Positions 1-8,116 of a stretch of 64,000 nt of DNA are shown here, piece after piece. This DNA is from Perlucidibaca aquatica (GTDB lineage: Bacteria; Pseudomonadota; Gammaproteobacteria; Pseudomonadales; Moraxellaceae). Every line of letters begins with the position of its first letter. Within the stretch, counting starts at the first letter, position 1. The notes beneath the pieces are model-generated. The model was given only the letters and a program-made list of their open reading frames with translations. It had not been told where the DNA came from and ran no database searches. A program made the translations under genes and the position numbers. Location of the stretch: positions 1,426,001 through 1,490,000 of the forward strand of contig NZ_LZDB01000002.1 in the NCBI RefSeq assembly GCF_001676655.1, given 5' to 3'.

Positions 1-1094
1 CCTATGCCTTTAAGTTTGTATGGGCACCCTTGGTGGATCGCTTTCGTCTCCCACTCATAGGCCGCCTTGGCCAGCGGCGTAGTTGGTTATTTGCGGCGCA
101 GTTGTTGCTCGCCCTAAGCCTGATCGCCATGAGTATGGTGACGCCAATGGGCTCGCTCAGCAGCTTCGTCATGATTACGGTAGTAGCCGGATTTGCTGGC
201 GCCACACAAGATGTTGTGGTTGATGCCTATCGCATTGAAATCGCCCCTGCCGAACAACAGGGCGCCCTCGCCGCGACCTATACCCTAGGATACCGTTTAG
301 CTCTACTTGTATCGGGCGCATTAGCTTTGCTGTTAGCGGACCACCTGCCCTGGGCGCTTATTTATCAACTCATGGCAGCGATCGTGGCGCTCGTCCTCTG
401 TGTCACGCTCTGGGCACGCGAGCCTGAACGCCCAGCAGTGATTGCAAGCCATGAGGCCTTTTGGCCTGCGCTCGCACACAGCGTCGTTGGCCCCTTCAAG
501 GACTTCTTTTCGCGATATGCCGGCGGCCTAGGCTTAGCCTTGCTGCTCTTTATTGGCCTGTTCAAAATCTCCGATCAAATGCTCGGCGTCATGGCACTAC
601 CTTTCTACTTAGACTGTGGCTTCAGCAAAACGCAAATTGCGGCCGTGTCGAAATTGTTTGGCGTGTGGGTAGGCATTGCCGGCGCATTTCTGGGGGGCGC
701 CGTGGTGGTTCGCTGGGGCGTGCACAGGACTTTGCTAGTCGCCATGCTATTGGGCGCGATCAGTAATCTGCTGTACTTATTACTCTCTCAGTACCCTGCC
801 AACGTGAATGTCTTTGTTGCGGTGATTGGCGGCGAAAATCTGTCCGGAGGGTTTTTAGGTGCCGCCGCAGTGGCGTGGCTTTCCAGCTTGGTCAACCAAC
901 ATTATACCGCGACTCAATATGCCCTTTTCAGTTCGTTAGTCACGCTACCGGGCAAATTAGTCGGTGGTTTCTCAGGCTTTATGGTGGCCGACATGAGCTA
1001 TAGCGGCTTCTTTATTTTCTCCACGGTTGCCGTCATACCCGCGCTGATCCTGTTCGCTTGGATAGTGCCTCGTCTGCAGCAGCGCACAAGATAA
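1..1094 (+). CDS. ampG: AmpG-type muropeptide permease (MFS), 5' truncated
   Basis: The reading frame is open from base 3, so the gene begins upstream of the window; about 364 C-terminal residues are visible. The first visible residues, YAFKFVWAPLVDRF, match the conserved AmpG loop after the second helix. The rest is a chain of hydrophobic segments typical of a major facilitator permease, including DVVVDAYRIE. AmpG imports GlcNAc-anhydroMurNAc peptides from the periplasm for peptidoglycan recycling and affects beta-lactamase induction. The TTG at base 30 is internal and not the start. A more distant MFS family is possible, but the PLVDR and VDAYR motifs favour AmpG. Confidence 0.85.
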   Translation, partial: YAFKFVWAPLVDRFRLPLIGRLGQRRSWLFAAQLLLALSLIAMSMVTPMGSLSSFVMITVVAGFAGATQDVVVDAYRIEIAPAEQQGALAATYTLGYRLALLVSGALALLLADHLPWALIYQLMAAIVALVLCVTLWAREPERPAVIASHEAFWPALAHSVVGPFKDFFSRYAGGLGLALLLFIGLFKISDQMLGVMALPFYLDCGFSKTQIAAVSKLFGVWVGIAGAFLGGAVVVRWGVHRTLLVAMLLGAISNLLYLLLSQYPANVNVFVAVIGGENLSGGFLGAAAVAWLSSLVNQHYTATQYALFSSLVTLPGKLVGGFSGFMVADMSYSGFFIFSTVAVIPALILFAWIVPRLQQRTR

Positions 1095-1111
1095 ACCTTG
1101 CCGTTCGTCAT

Positions 1112-1163
1112 TTGTGACAGCCAACTGTCTGGATAGACACAATTCATAAACAAAACGTTATAC
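1112..1163 (+). promoter_or_regulatory. Candidate fadL promoter with overlapping dyads
   Basis: The 135-bp gap before fadL holds a perfect short inverted repeat GACAG-CCAA-CTGTC (1116-1129). It also holds a looser pair, TTGTGACAG (1112-1120) and TAGACACAA (1134-1142). A possible sigma-70 promoter is TAGACA (1134-1139), 18 bp, TTATAC (1158-1163). The dyads sit on or just upstream of the putative -35, where a repressor could act. This is pattern reading only; no known operator consensus is matched. Confidence 0.3.
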
Positions 1164-1229
1164 AACTTCCCTCGAGTGCGCCGCTTTGTATCAATAGGCT
1201 ACGCACACCACTAAGAAAGAGGGAACACC

Positions 1230-2504
1230 ATGAAAATCAAACAACTAGCACTGGCAATCTTTTCCGCCAGCGTTGCAGGAAGCGCACTAGCCGGTGGCTT
1301 CTCACTTTCCGAACAAAGCGTTTCCGCCATGGGCACTGCTAATGCGGGTCGTGCCTCGAATGCGCAAGATGCTTCTGTCGTTTTCAATAACCCAGCCGCG
1401 ATGCATCAACTGAAGCAGGCACAGTTCACGCAAGCCGTCGCGTTTATTGATGCGCAGACGAAGATCAAGAATGTTACCGCTCCGTTTGGCGGAACGAACG
1501 ATGGCGACATGGTGCCGCACACCTTCATTCCTTCCGGCTACTTCACGTCGGGTGACAAGGGTGGCTGGGCCTGGGGACTGGGCGTGTATGGCAGCTTTGG
1601 CTTGAAAACCAATTACGAATCCACGTTTGCAGGACGCCATCTCGGCGATAAAAGCTCCGTCAAAGTCACCACAATTCAGCCGGCGTTCAGCTACCGTATC
1701 AATGACAAGGTCAGTGTCGGTTTCGGCCCGACCATCAATCGTGTTGATGCCTTGCTAACGAAAAACGTCTCCTCTGTGCCAGATATCAGTCCCGCTCCAG
1801 GCGCTCAGCCAGGTACATTGCTCGGCACGAGCTCCCTCGAAGGCGATGACTACGGCTACGGCTACAATCTCGGCATTCACTCCGTATTGGATGAAAACAC
1901 ATCCGTAGGTGTTGTTTATCGCTCCAAGGTCAAATACAAGATTGACGACGGCACACTGACAACGACTGGAACAGGCGCTCCGATTGGCCCAGGTGGCGCC
2001 ATAGTCGGTGGTGCTGGCACTTACACAGCAAAGACCGGTCTGTCCACACCGGAAAGTGTAGAGCTCGCTCTTACACATAAGCTTAATGCCAAAAGCACCA
2101 TTCATGCGGGTGCTGCTTGGACTCGCTGGAGCCGCCTGAAGGAGCTTTCCATTCAAACATCGAACCCACTTGTTGGTACAACCGTCGAAACCTTCAATTG
2201 GAAAGACTCCGTTGGCTACTCAGTTGGCATTACCCATCAACATTGCGAAAAAATCGAACTTCGTGCCGGCCTGGCCTACGATAACTCCCCGGTTGCACCA
2301 GCAGATCGCGGTGTTCGTCTGCCTAGCGCAGATCGTCGTATCGCAAGCATTGGTGCAGGCTACAAGCTCAGCCCGTCACAGACAATTGACGCCTCCTATA
2401 CTTATGTAGATGAAGAAACTGCAGAGGTGCGCACCCCAGCCTACTCTGCCGACTTCCACAACCGCGCCAGCGTGTATGGCCTGCAGTTCACGCAGAAGTT
2501 CTAA
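1230..2504 (+). CDS. fadL: FadL-family outer-membrane long-chain fatty acid transporter
   Basis: The 424-residue protein has a clear Sec signal peptide (about residues 1-21, ending SALA before GGFSLSEQS). The mature N-terminus has the FadL family pattern: a Gly-Ala-rich hatch region (MGTANAGRAS) and the NPA motif in VFNNPAAMHQL. The rest has the alternating pattern of a beta-barrel and ends in phenylalanine (FTQKF), as usual for BAM substrates. FadL proteins carry long-chain fatty acids and other hydrophobic compounds across the outer membrane by lateral diffusion. The start has a good ribosome site (GAGGG, 7 nt). The next gene encodes an acyl-CoA ligase, so uptake and activation lie together, although a strong terminator separates them. 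Confidence 0.92.
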   Translation: MKIKQLALAIFSASVAGSALAGGFSLSEQSVSAMGTANAGRASNAQDASVVFNNPAAMHQLKQAQFTQAVAFIDAQTKIKNVTAPFGGTNDGDMVPHTFIPSGYFTSGDKGGWAWGLGVYGSFGLKTNYESTFAGRHLGDKSSVKVTTIQPAFSYRINDKVSVGFGPTINRVDALLTKNVSSVPDISPAPGAQPGTLLGTSSLEGDDYGYGYNLGIHSVLDENTSVGVVYRSKVKYKIDDGTLTTTGTGAPIGPGGAIVGGAGTYTAKTGLSTPESVELALTHKLNAKSTIHAGAAWTRWSRLKELSIQTSNPLVGTTVETFNWKDSVGYSVGITHQHCEKIELRAGLAYDNSPVAPADRGVRLPSADRRIASIGAGYKLSPSQTIDASYTYVDEETAEVRTPAYSADFHNRASVYGLQFTQKF

Positions 2505-2532
2505 GCGCTTTAATAAGTCCGCTGAACGTTGC

Positions 2533-2561
2533 AAAAAGCCCGACCACGTGTCGGGCTTTTT
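2533..2561 (+). terminator. Rho-independent terminator after fadL
   Basis: A perfect 11-bp stem, AAAAAGCCCGA (2533-2543) and TCGGGCTTTTT (2551-2561), with a 7-nt loop ends in a T-run 29 bp after the fadL stop. It should make fadL its own transcription unit. Confidence 0.92.
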
Positions 2562-2676
2562 GCTTAAAGCGAGTTTTGCAGACTGTTCAGTCATGGCGGT
2601 CCTTGCAATACTCCAGAACAGCTAAAAACAATTTCGTCGCTGCTTCCTGCCAGCGCAAAACTGACCGGAGACCGTC

Positions 2677-4305
2677 ATGCAAGGCCAGATGCAAGAACGC
2701 CCCCTGCTTATTTCGCAACTCATTGACTTTGCCGAACGCTTCCATGGCGATGGTGAAATTGTCAGTCGGCGCGTGGAAGGCGACATACACCGATACACCT
2801 ATGCAGATGCCGCGCTGCGCTCTCGCCAAGTCGCCAATGCACTGGATCGCCTGAGTGTTCCTATTGGCGAGCGAGTGGGCACTTTGGCGTGGAACGGTTA
2901 CCGCCACTTTGAGCTTTATTACGGCGTTTCTGGCAGTGGCCGTGTGCTCCATACCATCAATCCCCGCCTGCACCCTGAGCAAGTCGCTTGGATCATCAAT
3001 CATGCGGAAGACGAAGTTGTCTGCTTCGACCTCACGTTTGCGCCCATCCTCAAAGCCATCCACACCCATTGCCCGAAAGTGCGGCAATGGGTGGCTCTGT
3101 GCGACGCCGATGCACTGCCCAGCGACACCGGCATCCCGAATCTAATCAGCTACGAATCGTGGATCGCGGGTGAGGCCACAACCTATGCTTGGCCTGAGCT
3201 TGACGAAAGCGTCGCTGCCTGCCTGTGCTACACCAGTGGCACCACCGGCAACCCCAAGGGCGTGCTCTACAGCCATCGTTCCAGTGTGCTGCATGCGTAC
3301 GCAGCCGCCATGCCTGATGTGATGTGCCTGTCCGCGAAAGACAGCGTGTTGCCCGTAGTGCCGATGTTCCACGTCAATGCGTGGGGCATCCCCTACACAG
3401 CCGCCGCAACAGGCTGCAAGTTGGTCTTTCCAGGGCCCGCCCTCGATGGCAAGTCCATCTATGAGCTGCTAGAAGCCGAAAAGGTCACCTTTGCTGCGGG
3501 TGTTCCCACCGTCTGGCAGATGCTGCTCGGCCACTTACAGCAGAACAATTTGCGCTTCAGCACCTTGCAGCGCACCGTCATTGGCGGCTCGGCTTGCCCA
3601 CCTGCCATGATCCGCATGTTCAAAGACACCTATGGCGTCACCGTATTACATGCTTGGGGCATGACCGAAATGTCTCCACTGGGCACGCTCTGCACGCTCA
3701 AAAACAAGCACCTGTCCCTGTCGGCAGATGAACAACTCAAAATCCTCTGCACACAAGGCCGCCCCGTTTTTGGTGTCAGCATGAAAATCGTTGATGACGA
3801 AGGCCGTGAATTACCGCATGACGGCAAGGCACAAGGAGAGCTGCTAGTCAGCGGCCCGTGGATTGTGCGCTCCTACTTCAAAGGCGAAGGCGGTGACCCA
3901 CTGATCGACGGCTGGTTCCCCACCGGCGATGTCGCCACCATCGATGCCGATGGCTATTTGCACATTACCGATCGCAGTAAAGATGTGATCAAGTCAGGCG
4001 GTGAATGGATTAGCTCTATTGATGTCGAGAACATCGCCATGGCGCATCCTGCGATTGCGATGGCCGCCTGCATCGGCATGCGCCACCCCAAATGGGATGA
4101 GCGGCCAATTGTGGTTGTGGTAAAGAAGCCAGGGGCCGATGTGGCACGCGAAGAGCTGCTGAAGTTCTACGAAGGCCGTATTGCGAAGTGGCAAATTCCA
4201 GATGACGTCGTTTTTGTCGATGCCATTCCCCTGGGCGCTACCGGTAAAATGCAAAAAGTGAAATTGCGCGAAGAGATCGCGGGATACACCTTACCAGGGC
4301 TATAA
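2677..4305 (+). CDS. Medium/long-chain fatty acid-CoA ligase (AlkK-like)
   Basis: A 542-residue member of the ANL adenylating superfamily. The P-loop signature YTSGTTGNPKG lies near residue 188. VPMFHVNAWGIPY, typical of the AlkK branch, lies near residue 227. HAWGMTEMSP (A5 motif), TGDVATID (A7, AMP-ribose aspartate) and the hinge DRSKDVIKSGGEW follow, with the catalytic lysine near TGKMQK close to the C-terminus. Such enzymes form acyl-CoA from free fatty acid, ATP and CoA. The start has GGAG 7 nt upstream. Its position after fadL and next to the DUF1329/DUF1302/RND module suggests activation of an imported or exported lipid; chain-length preference cannot be read from sequence. Confidence 0.9.
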   Translation: MQGQMQERPLLISQLIDFAERFHGDGEIVSRRVEGDIHRYTYADAALRSRQVANALDRLSVPIGERVGTLAWNGYRHFELYYGVSGSGRVLHTINPRLHPEQVAWIINHAEDEVVCFDLTFAPILKAIHTHCPKVRQWVALCDADALPSDTGIPNLISYESWIAGEATTYAWPELDESVAACLCYTSGTTGNPKGVLYSHRSSVLHAYAAAMPDVMCLSAKDSVLPVVPMFHVNAWGIPYTAAATGCKLVFPGPALDGKSIYELLEAEKVTFAAGVPTVWQMLLGHLQQNNLRFSTLQRTVIGGSACPPAMIRMFKDTYGVTVLHAWGMTEMSPLGTLCTLKNKHLSLSADEQLKILCTQGRPVFGVSMKIVDDEGRELPHDGKAQGELLVSGPWIVRSYFKGEGGDPLIDGWFPTGDVATIDADGYLHITDRSKDVIKSGGEWISSIDVENIAMAHPAIAMAACIGMRHPKWDERPIVVVVKKPGADVAREELLKFYEGRIAKWQIPDDVVFVDAIPLGATGKMQKVKLREEIAGYTLPGL

Positions 4306-4312
4306 AACCAAG

Positions 4313-4696
4313 ATGAGACACTCACCCAGTTACACCTTGTTAGCTGTTTTCTGGGTGAGCGCACTCAGCTCCAGTGGCATGATGGCCTCAGAACCGTCGG
4401 CCTCGCCCGAAGTCGGATTAGCCTCATGGTATGCCGATTCAATGCAAGGCAAGCGCACAGCCAGCGGTGAGCGCTATAACAAGTTGGCGCTTACCGCTGC
4501 TCACCGCACACTGCCCTTGGGCAGCTATGTAATGGTGAAAAATTTACGCAACGGACGCAGTGTGCGCGTCAAAATTAATGATCGCGGGCCTTTCCACCGC
4601 TCACGCGTCATTGACGTGTCCAGAGCTGCCGCTGAGCGGCTTCGATTTATTCAACAGGGTCACACCCGCGTCAGCATTACGCCCGAATCTCCGTAA
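4313..4696 (+). CDS. rlpA: Small RlpA-like double-psi beta-barrel protein
   Basis: The 127-residue protein has an N-terminal hydrophobic signal (about residues 8-24) and one RlpA-type double-psi beta-barrel. Family motifs are GLASWYA, GKRTASGERY, LTAAHRTLPLGS, VRVKINDRGPF and RVIDVSRAAAERL; the conserved Asp of NDRGPF is present. RlpA proteins bind or cleave glycan strands lacking stem peptides, often at the septum. This copy has no SPOR domain and no clear lipobox, unlike the long septal RlpA, so it is a minimal paralogue whose activity is uncertain. It starts 8 bp after the ligase stop without an obvious ribosome site, suggesting coupled translation. Confidence 0.82.
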   Translation: MRHSPSYTLLAVFWVSALSSSGMMASEPSASPEVGLASWYADSMQGKRTASGERYNKLALTAAHRTLPLGSYVMVKNLRNGRSVRVKINDRGPFHRSRVIDVSRAAAERLRFIQQGHTRVSITPESP

Positions 4697-4720
4697 GCTC
4701 ACACCCCGATTTTCAGCCAC

Positions 4721-4782
4721 AAAAAAGCCCTACGACTTCCCAAGCTGCTAAACAGCAACTCGACAAGGCGTAGGGCTTTTAT
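4721..4782. terminator. Bidirectional terminator between rlpA and RND exporter
   Basis: A perfect 12-bp stem, AAAAGCCCTACG (4723-4734) and CGTAGGGCTTTT (4769-4780), with a long loop. Runs of A on the left and T on the right let it work in both directions between convergent genes. Confidence 0.75.
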
Positions 4783-4790
4783 ATGTCCGC

Positions 4791-7133
4791 TTAGGCGGAC
4801 TTTTTGTCTTTCACCAAGAACGCTGCAAGCGCTGGCAGAACGAAGATCGCGCCGAGCATGTTCACCATGAACAGGAACGCCAGCAGGATACCCATGTCAG
4901 CCTGGAACTTCAGTGCCGAGAATGCCCAAGTACCCACGGAGATGCTCATCGTGACTGCGGTAAACATGGCCGCTGTACCACGCTGTTGCAAGGCTTTATG
5001 GAAGGCATCCTGCAGCGACTCGCCATCGGCCAGCGAGTGCTTCATGCGCTCGAACAGGTAGATGCCGTAGTCCACGCCCACGCCCACACCCAAGGCAACC
5101 ACGGGCAGCGTCGACACCTTCAGACCAATGCCCAGCGTCGCCATCAGCGCGTTACAGAGCACGGCCACAATCGCCAGCGGCACAACGATGCAGAGCACGG
5201 CAGCCACCGAGCGGAACTCAGCGTAGCAGAGCAAGCTGATCGAGGCGAAGAGCAGAATCAGCATGATGACTTCGGCTTCATCCACGGCTTCGTTGGTCGC
5301 AGCCATTACACCAACCGGGCCACTCGCCAACTTGAAGTCGATCTTCTTCTGCGGGTTCGCCGCCACATAGTCCTTAATTTCTTGGATGATGTGGGTGATC
5401 GATTCACCTTGGTGATCCTTAGTAAAGATCAGCACCTGCATGGCGCTACAGTCGGTGTTGAGCAGGCCGGTGCCGGTATCGATTGGTGTTACTGCTTGAG
5501 CCAGCACATCGCGGTTACGCGAGTGTACGCGCCAGCGAGGGTTACCCTCGTTCCAGCCCGCATTGACGACCTTGGAGGCGCCAGCCAGCGAGATCGTGCC
5601 CTGCACACCATGCACGTTCTTGATGTGCGCTTCGAAACGATCAACTGCGTCCATGACCTCGAAGTCTGTACAGGCACCATCGATATTCTTGCCCTGCACA
5701 ATGACCGAGAGCAGATCCACGCCAATCGAGAAGCTGTTAACAATGGCATTGATGTCTTGATTATACACCGAGTCATCACGCAGTTCGGGAATACCCTTAC
5801 CGAGGTCGCCAGTCTTCATGTCACGCGACTTGATGGCGGCACCGGCGAGCAGCACCGCCGTCACCGACAGCACAACAATAGCCGCCTTCGGGGTTGCAAA
5901 TACCTGAATGCGCTTCCACAGCCACTCGCCACGATCTTCGCCGCCCTGCTTGCGCAGCTTCTCGGTTTCCGCAGGAGTTAACTTCAGGTAAGACAGCAGA
6001 ATGGTTAGCAACATCTTGTTGGTGACGATCATGACCGCCACGCCCAAGCTCGCGGTTACCGCCAGTTCACGCACGATATCAATGGCGATGTAGATCATCA
6101 CCATGAAGCCGACAGCATTCGCTAACAGCGCCATTGCGCCCGGAACAAACAGGTTGGAGAACGCACTCTTAGCGGCACTAAAGCCGTCCGAGCCCGCAAC
6201 CACTTCCATTTTCCACGCATTGGTCATCTGTACTGCGTGACTAACACCGATGGAGAAGATCAGGAACGGCACAAGAATGGATAGCGGATCGATACCAAAG
6301 CCGATCAGCGGCAGGATACCGAGCAGCCAGACCACAGGCACAAAAGCGCAGATCAGCGCCAGACCCGTGAGCTTGGCCGAGCCGGAGTACCAGAGCAGCA
6401 AGAGTGCCGTGATAAAGAACGCCACCACGAAGAACACCAGCACGCCGGCAGCACCTTCAGCGATGTCACCTACAGCCTTGGCAAAACCGATGATGTGGAC
6501 GCTGACCTTGTCATTACCGTACTTGGCACGAATCGCTTCGAGCTTCTTGGCCACGGCTTGGTAGTCGAGTTTCTCGCCCGTGTTGGGGTCCACTTCGAGC
6601 AACTCAGCGCTCACCATCGCGCCCTTGAAATCGTTGGACACTAAGCGACCGACATGACCGGACTTGAGCACGTTTCCGCGCACCAACTCCAAGTCTTCGG
6701 GTGTGCCAGAGAAGCTGGCCGGAATGACGTTACCGCCGGAGAAGCCCTCTTCTACTACTTCAATAAAACGCACGTTTGGCGTGAACAACGACGTGACCGT
6801 CGGGCGATCAATGCCCGGCAAGAAGAACACTTCATCCGTCACGCCCTTGAGCGTCTTCAGAAATTCAGCGTTATAGATGTCTTGGCCATCTTTGGTACGC
6901 AGTGCAATCAATACACGGTTAGCGCCACCGAATGTCTTTTGATATTCGGTGAAGGTCTTCATGTAAGGGTGTTCAAGCGGAATCATCTTGGCGAAGCCAG
7001 CATCCACGCGTAACTGCGACGCTGAAATCGCGAGCAGAACCGTAATGGCAGCAAATAAGCCGAGGAAAAACTTGCGTCGTCCGAACAGCAGATCAGACAA
7101 CGACTGCACAAAATTTTGCATCTTCATGGTCAT
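4791..7133 (-). CDS. RND/MMPL-superfamily exporter
   Basis: The 780-residue inner-membrane protein has the two-fold RND plan: one N-terminal helix (about residues 18-37), a periplasmic loop, a five-helix bundle (about 230-400), a second helix near 420, a second periplasmic loop and a final bundle (about 625-775). GVGVGVDYGIYLFERM in the second half is typical of MMPL/HpnN-like transporters, which lift lipids or hydrophobic molecules from the inner membrane. It has half the usual periplasmic bulk of AcrB and no adjacent membrane-fusion gene. It is last in a four-gene minus-strand cluster with YCF48-like, DUF1329 and DUF1302 proteins. Start is ambiguous between residues 1 and 3; AGGA lies just upstream. 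Substrate unknown. Confidence 0.85.
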   Translation of the reverse strand: MTMKMQNFVQSLSDLLFGRRKFFLGLFAAITVLLAISASQLRVDAGFAKMIPLEHPYMKTFTEYQKTFGGANRVLIALRTKDGQDIYNAEFLKTLKGVTDEVFFLPGIDRPTVTSLFTPNVRFIEVVEEGFSGGNVIPASFSGTPEDLELVRGNVLKSGHVGRLVSNDFKGAMVSAELLEVDPNTGEKLDYQAVAKKLEAIRAKYGNDKVSVHIIGFAKAVGDIAEGAAGVLVFFVVAFFITALLLLWYSGSAKLTGLALICAFVPVVWLLGILPLIGFGIDPLSILVPFLIFSIGVSHAVQMTNAWKMEVVAGSDGFSAAKSAFSNLFVPGAMALLANAVGFMVMIYIAIDIVRELAVTASLGVAVMIVTNKMLLTILLSYLKLTPAETEKLRKQGGEDRGEWLWKRIQVFATPKAAIVVLSVTAVLLAGAAIKSRDMKTGDLGKGIPELRDDSVYNQDINAIVNSFSIGVDLLSVIVQGKNIDGACTDFEVMDAVDRFEAHIKNVHGVQGTISLAGASKVVNAGWNEGNPRWRVHSRNRDVLAQAVTPIDTGTGLLNTDCSAMQVLIFTKDHQGESITHIIQEIKDYVAANPQKKIDFKLASGPVGVMAATNEAVDEAEVIMLILLFASISLLCYAEFRSVAAVLCIVVPLAIVAVLCNALMATLGIGLKVSTLPVVALGVGVGVDYGIYLFERMKHSLADGESLQDAFHKALQQRGTAAMFTAVTMSISVGTWAFSALKFQADMGILLAFLFMVNMLGAIFVLPALAAFLVKDKKSA

Positions 7134-7142
7134 TAATCCTGA

Positions 7143-8090
7143 TCAGTTCGTGGCAGCAGCGTGCAGGCCTTTTTCGCCAAACACATCCGCACCGGTAGCC
7201 GTTGGCAGTACCGATGACAACATGGGGCGACCCTCAACCTTGGTATTGGTAAAGGTCTGTGCGCTGTCGCGGCTGATCAGCAGCTCGCCATTTTGTCCAG
7301 CCACCAACACACGCCCATCCGCAGCAACGGTTGAGCCAAACAGCGAGGTGGTGATAGGCACTGCGACTTCAACAAAGGACGCGCCATTGTCGTCACTGCG
7401 TAGGAGCTTGCCACGCATGCCATACATGATCACTTGGGTGCCGCCCAAAGGCTGCACACCGAAATAGGAACCGGCATAAGGTGAATCCACCTTCTGCCAG
7501 TTAGCACCAGCATCCGTTGAGCGCAGGATCGTGCCGGCTTCGCCAGCAATCATCAGCGTGCCATCGGCCAATTTGGCAATCGCATTCAAATGACGATCCT
7601 CACCTTCCGGCAAGATAAAACGGGACGTCCACGTCGCCCCGCCGTCTACAGTTTCCAGGAACAAACCGTAAGCACCAATCGCAAAAGCACGAGTGGCGTC
7701 CAGTTGCACTACGTCGAAAATCGGGGTTTCTGCAGCCGCATCGCTGAAGACTTGCTTCCACGTTTTTCCGGCATCTGTGGTGCGCAAGATCACCTGATCG
7801 TGACCCACAGCCAGACCCTGTTGCGCATCTAGGAAGTGCACACGCGTCAGCGTCGATTCCGTAGGTGACTTCACCGCCAGCCACGGCGACTTGGCATTAG
7901 CCTGACGAAAAATTCGCCCACGCTCACCAACAGCCACGCGCGCATCACCGACGGATGCTGCCGACATGATCATGGTGGTCTCAATGCGCACCTCAGTGGC
8001 TGGCTTAGGCTCACCTGTGCGATGCGCAAAGGCATAGCTCAGAATGACGGCTACAAAAGCCAGAAACAGTGCCGGAACCGCTTTCGACAT
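7143..8090 (-). CDS. YCF48-like beta-propeller envelope protein
   Basis: The 315-residue protein has an N-terminal hydrophobic anchor or signal (about residues 5-22) followed by repeats like TTDAGKTW, TVDGGATW, STDAGANW and SDDNGASF. These are the Asp-box blades of the YCF48/BNR propeller fold. YCF48 proteins assist photosystem II assembly in phototrophs; in non-phototrophs this branch is found beside RND exporters with DUF1329 and DUF1302 partners. Nothing here suggests photosynthesis, so the common label 'photosystem stability factor' would mislead. It is probably a periplasmic scaffold or adaptor for the exporter (inference from position). It begins 26 bp after the DUF1329 gene and ends 9 bp before the RND gene. 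Confidence 0.82.
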   Translation of the reverse strand: MSKAVPALFLAFVAVILSYAFAHRTGEPKPATEVRIETTMIMSAASVGDARVAVGERGRIFRQANAKSPWLAVKSPTESTLTRVHFLDAQQGLAVGHDQVILRTTDAGKTWKQVFSDAAAETPIFDVVQLDATRAFAIGAYGLFLETVDGGATWTSRFILPEGEDRHLNAIAKLADGTLMIAGEAGTILRSTDAGANWQKVDSPYAGSYFGVQPLGGTQVIMYGMRGKLLRSDDNGASFVEVAVPITTSLFGSTVAADGRVLVAGQNGELLISRDSAQTFTNTKVEGRPMLSSVLPTATGADVFGEKGLHAAATN

Positions 8091-8116
8091 AGTGATCTAC
8101 TCTTTTATTTTAAGGT

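Noticed and set aside
4986-5981. A 331-codon open frame antisense to the RND exporter
   Set aside because: The exporter frame has clear family motifs; the antisense product is His/Gln-rich with no domain or ribosome site.
7143-8090. A photosystem II assembly role for the YCF48-like protein
   Set aside because: No photosynthesis genes are present and the gene sits in an RND/DUF1329/DUF1302 cluster, so only the fold name is kept.
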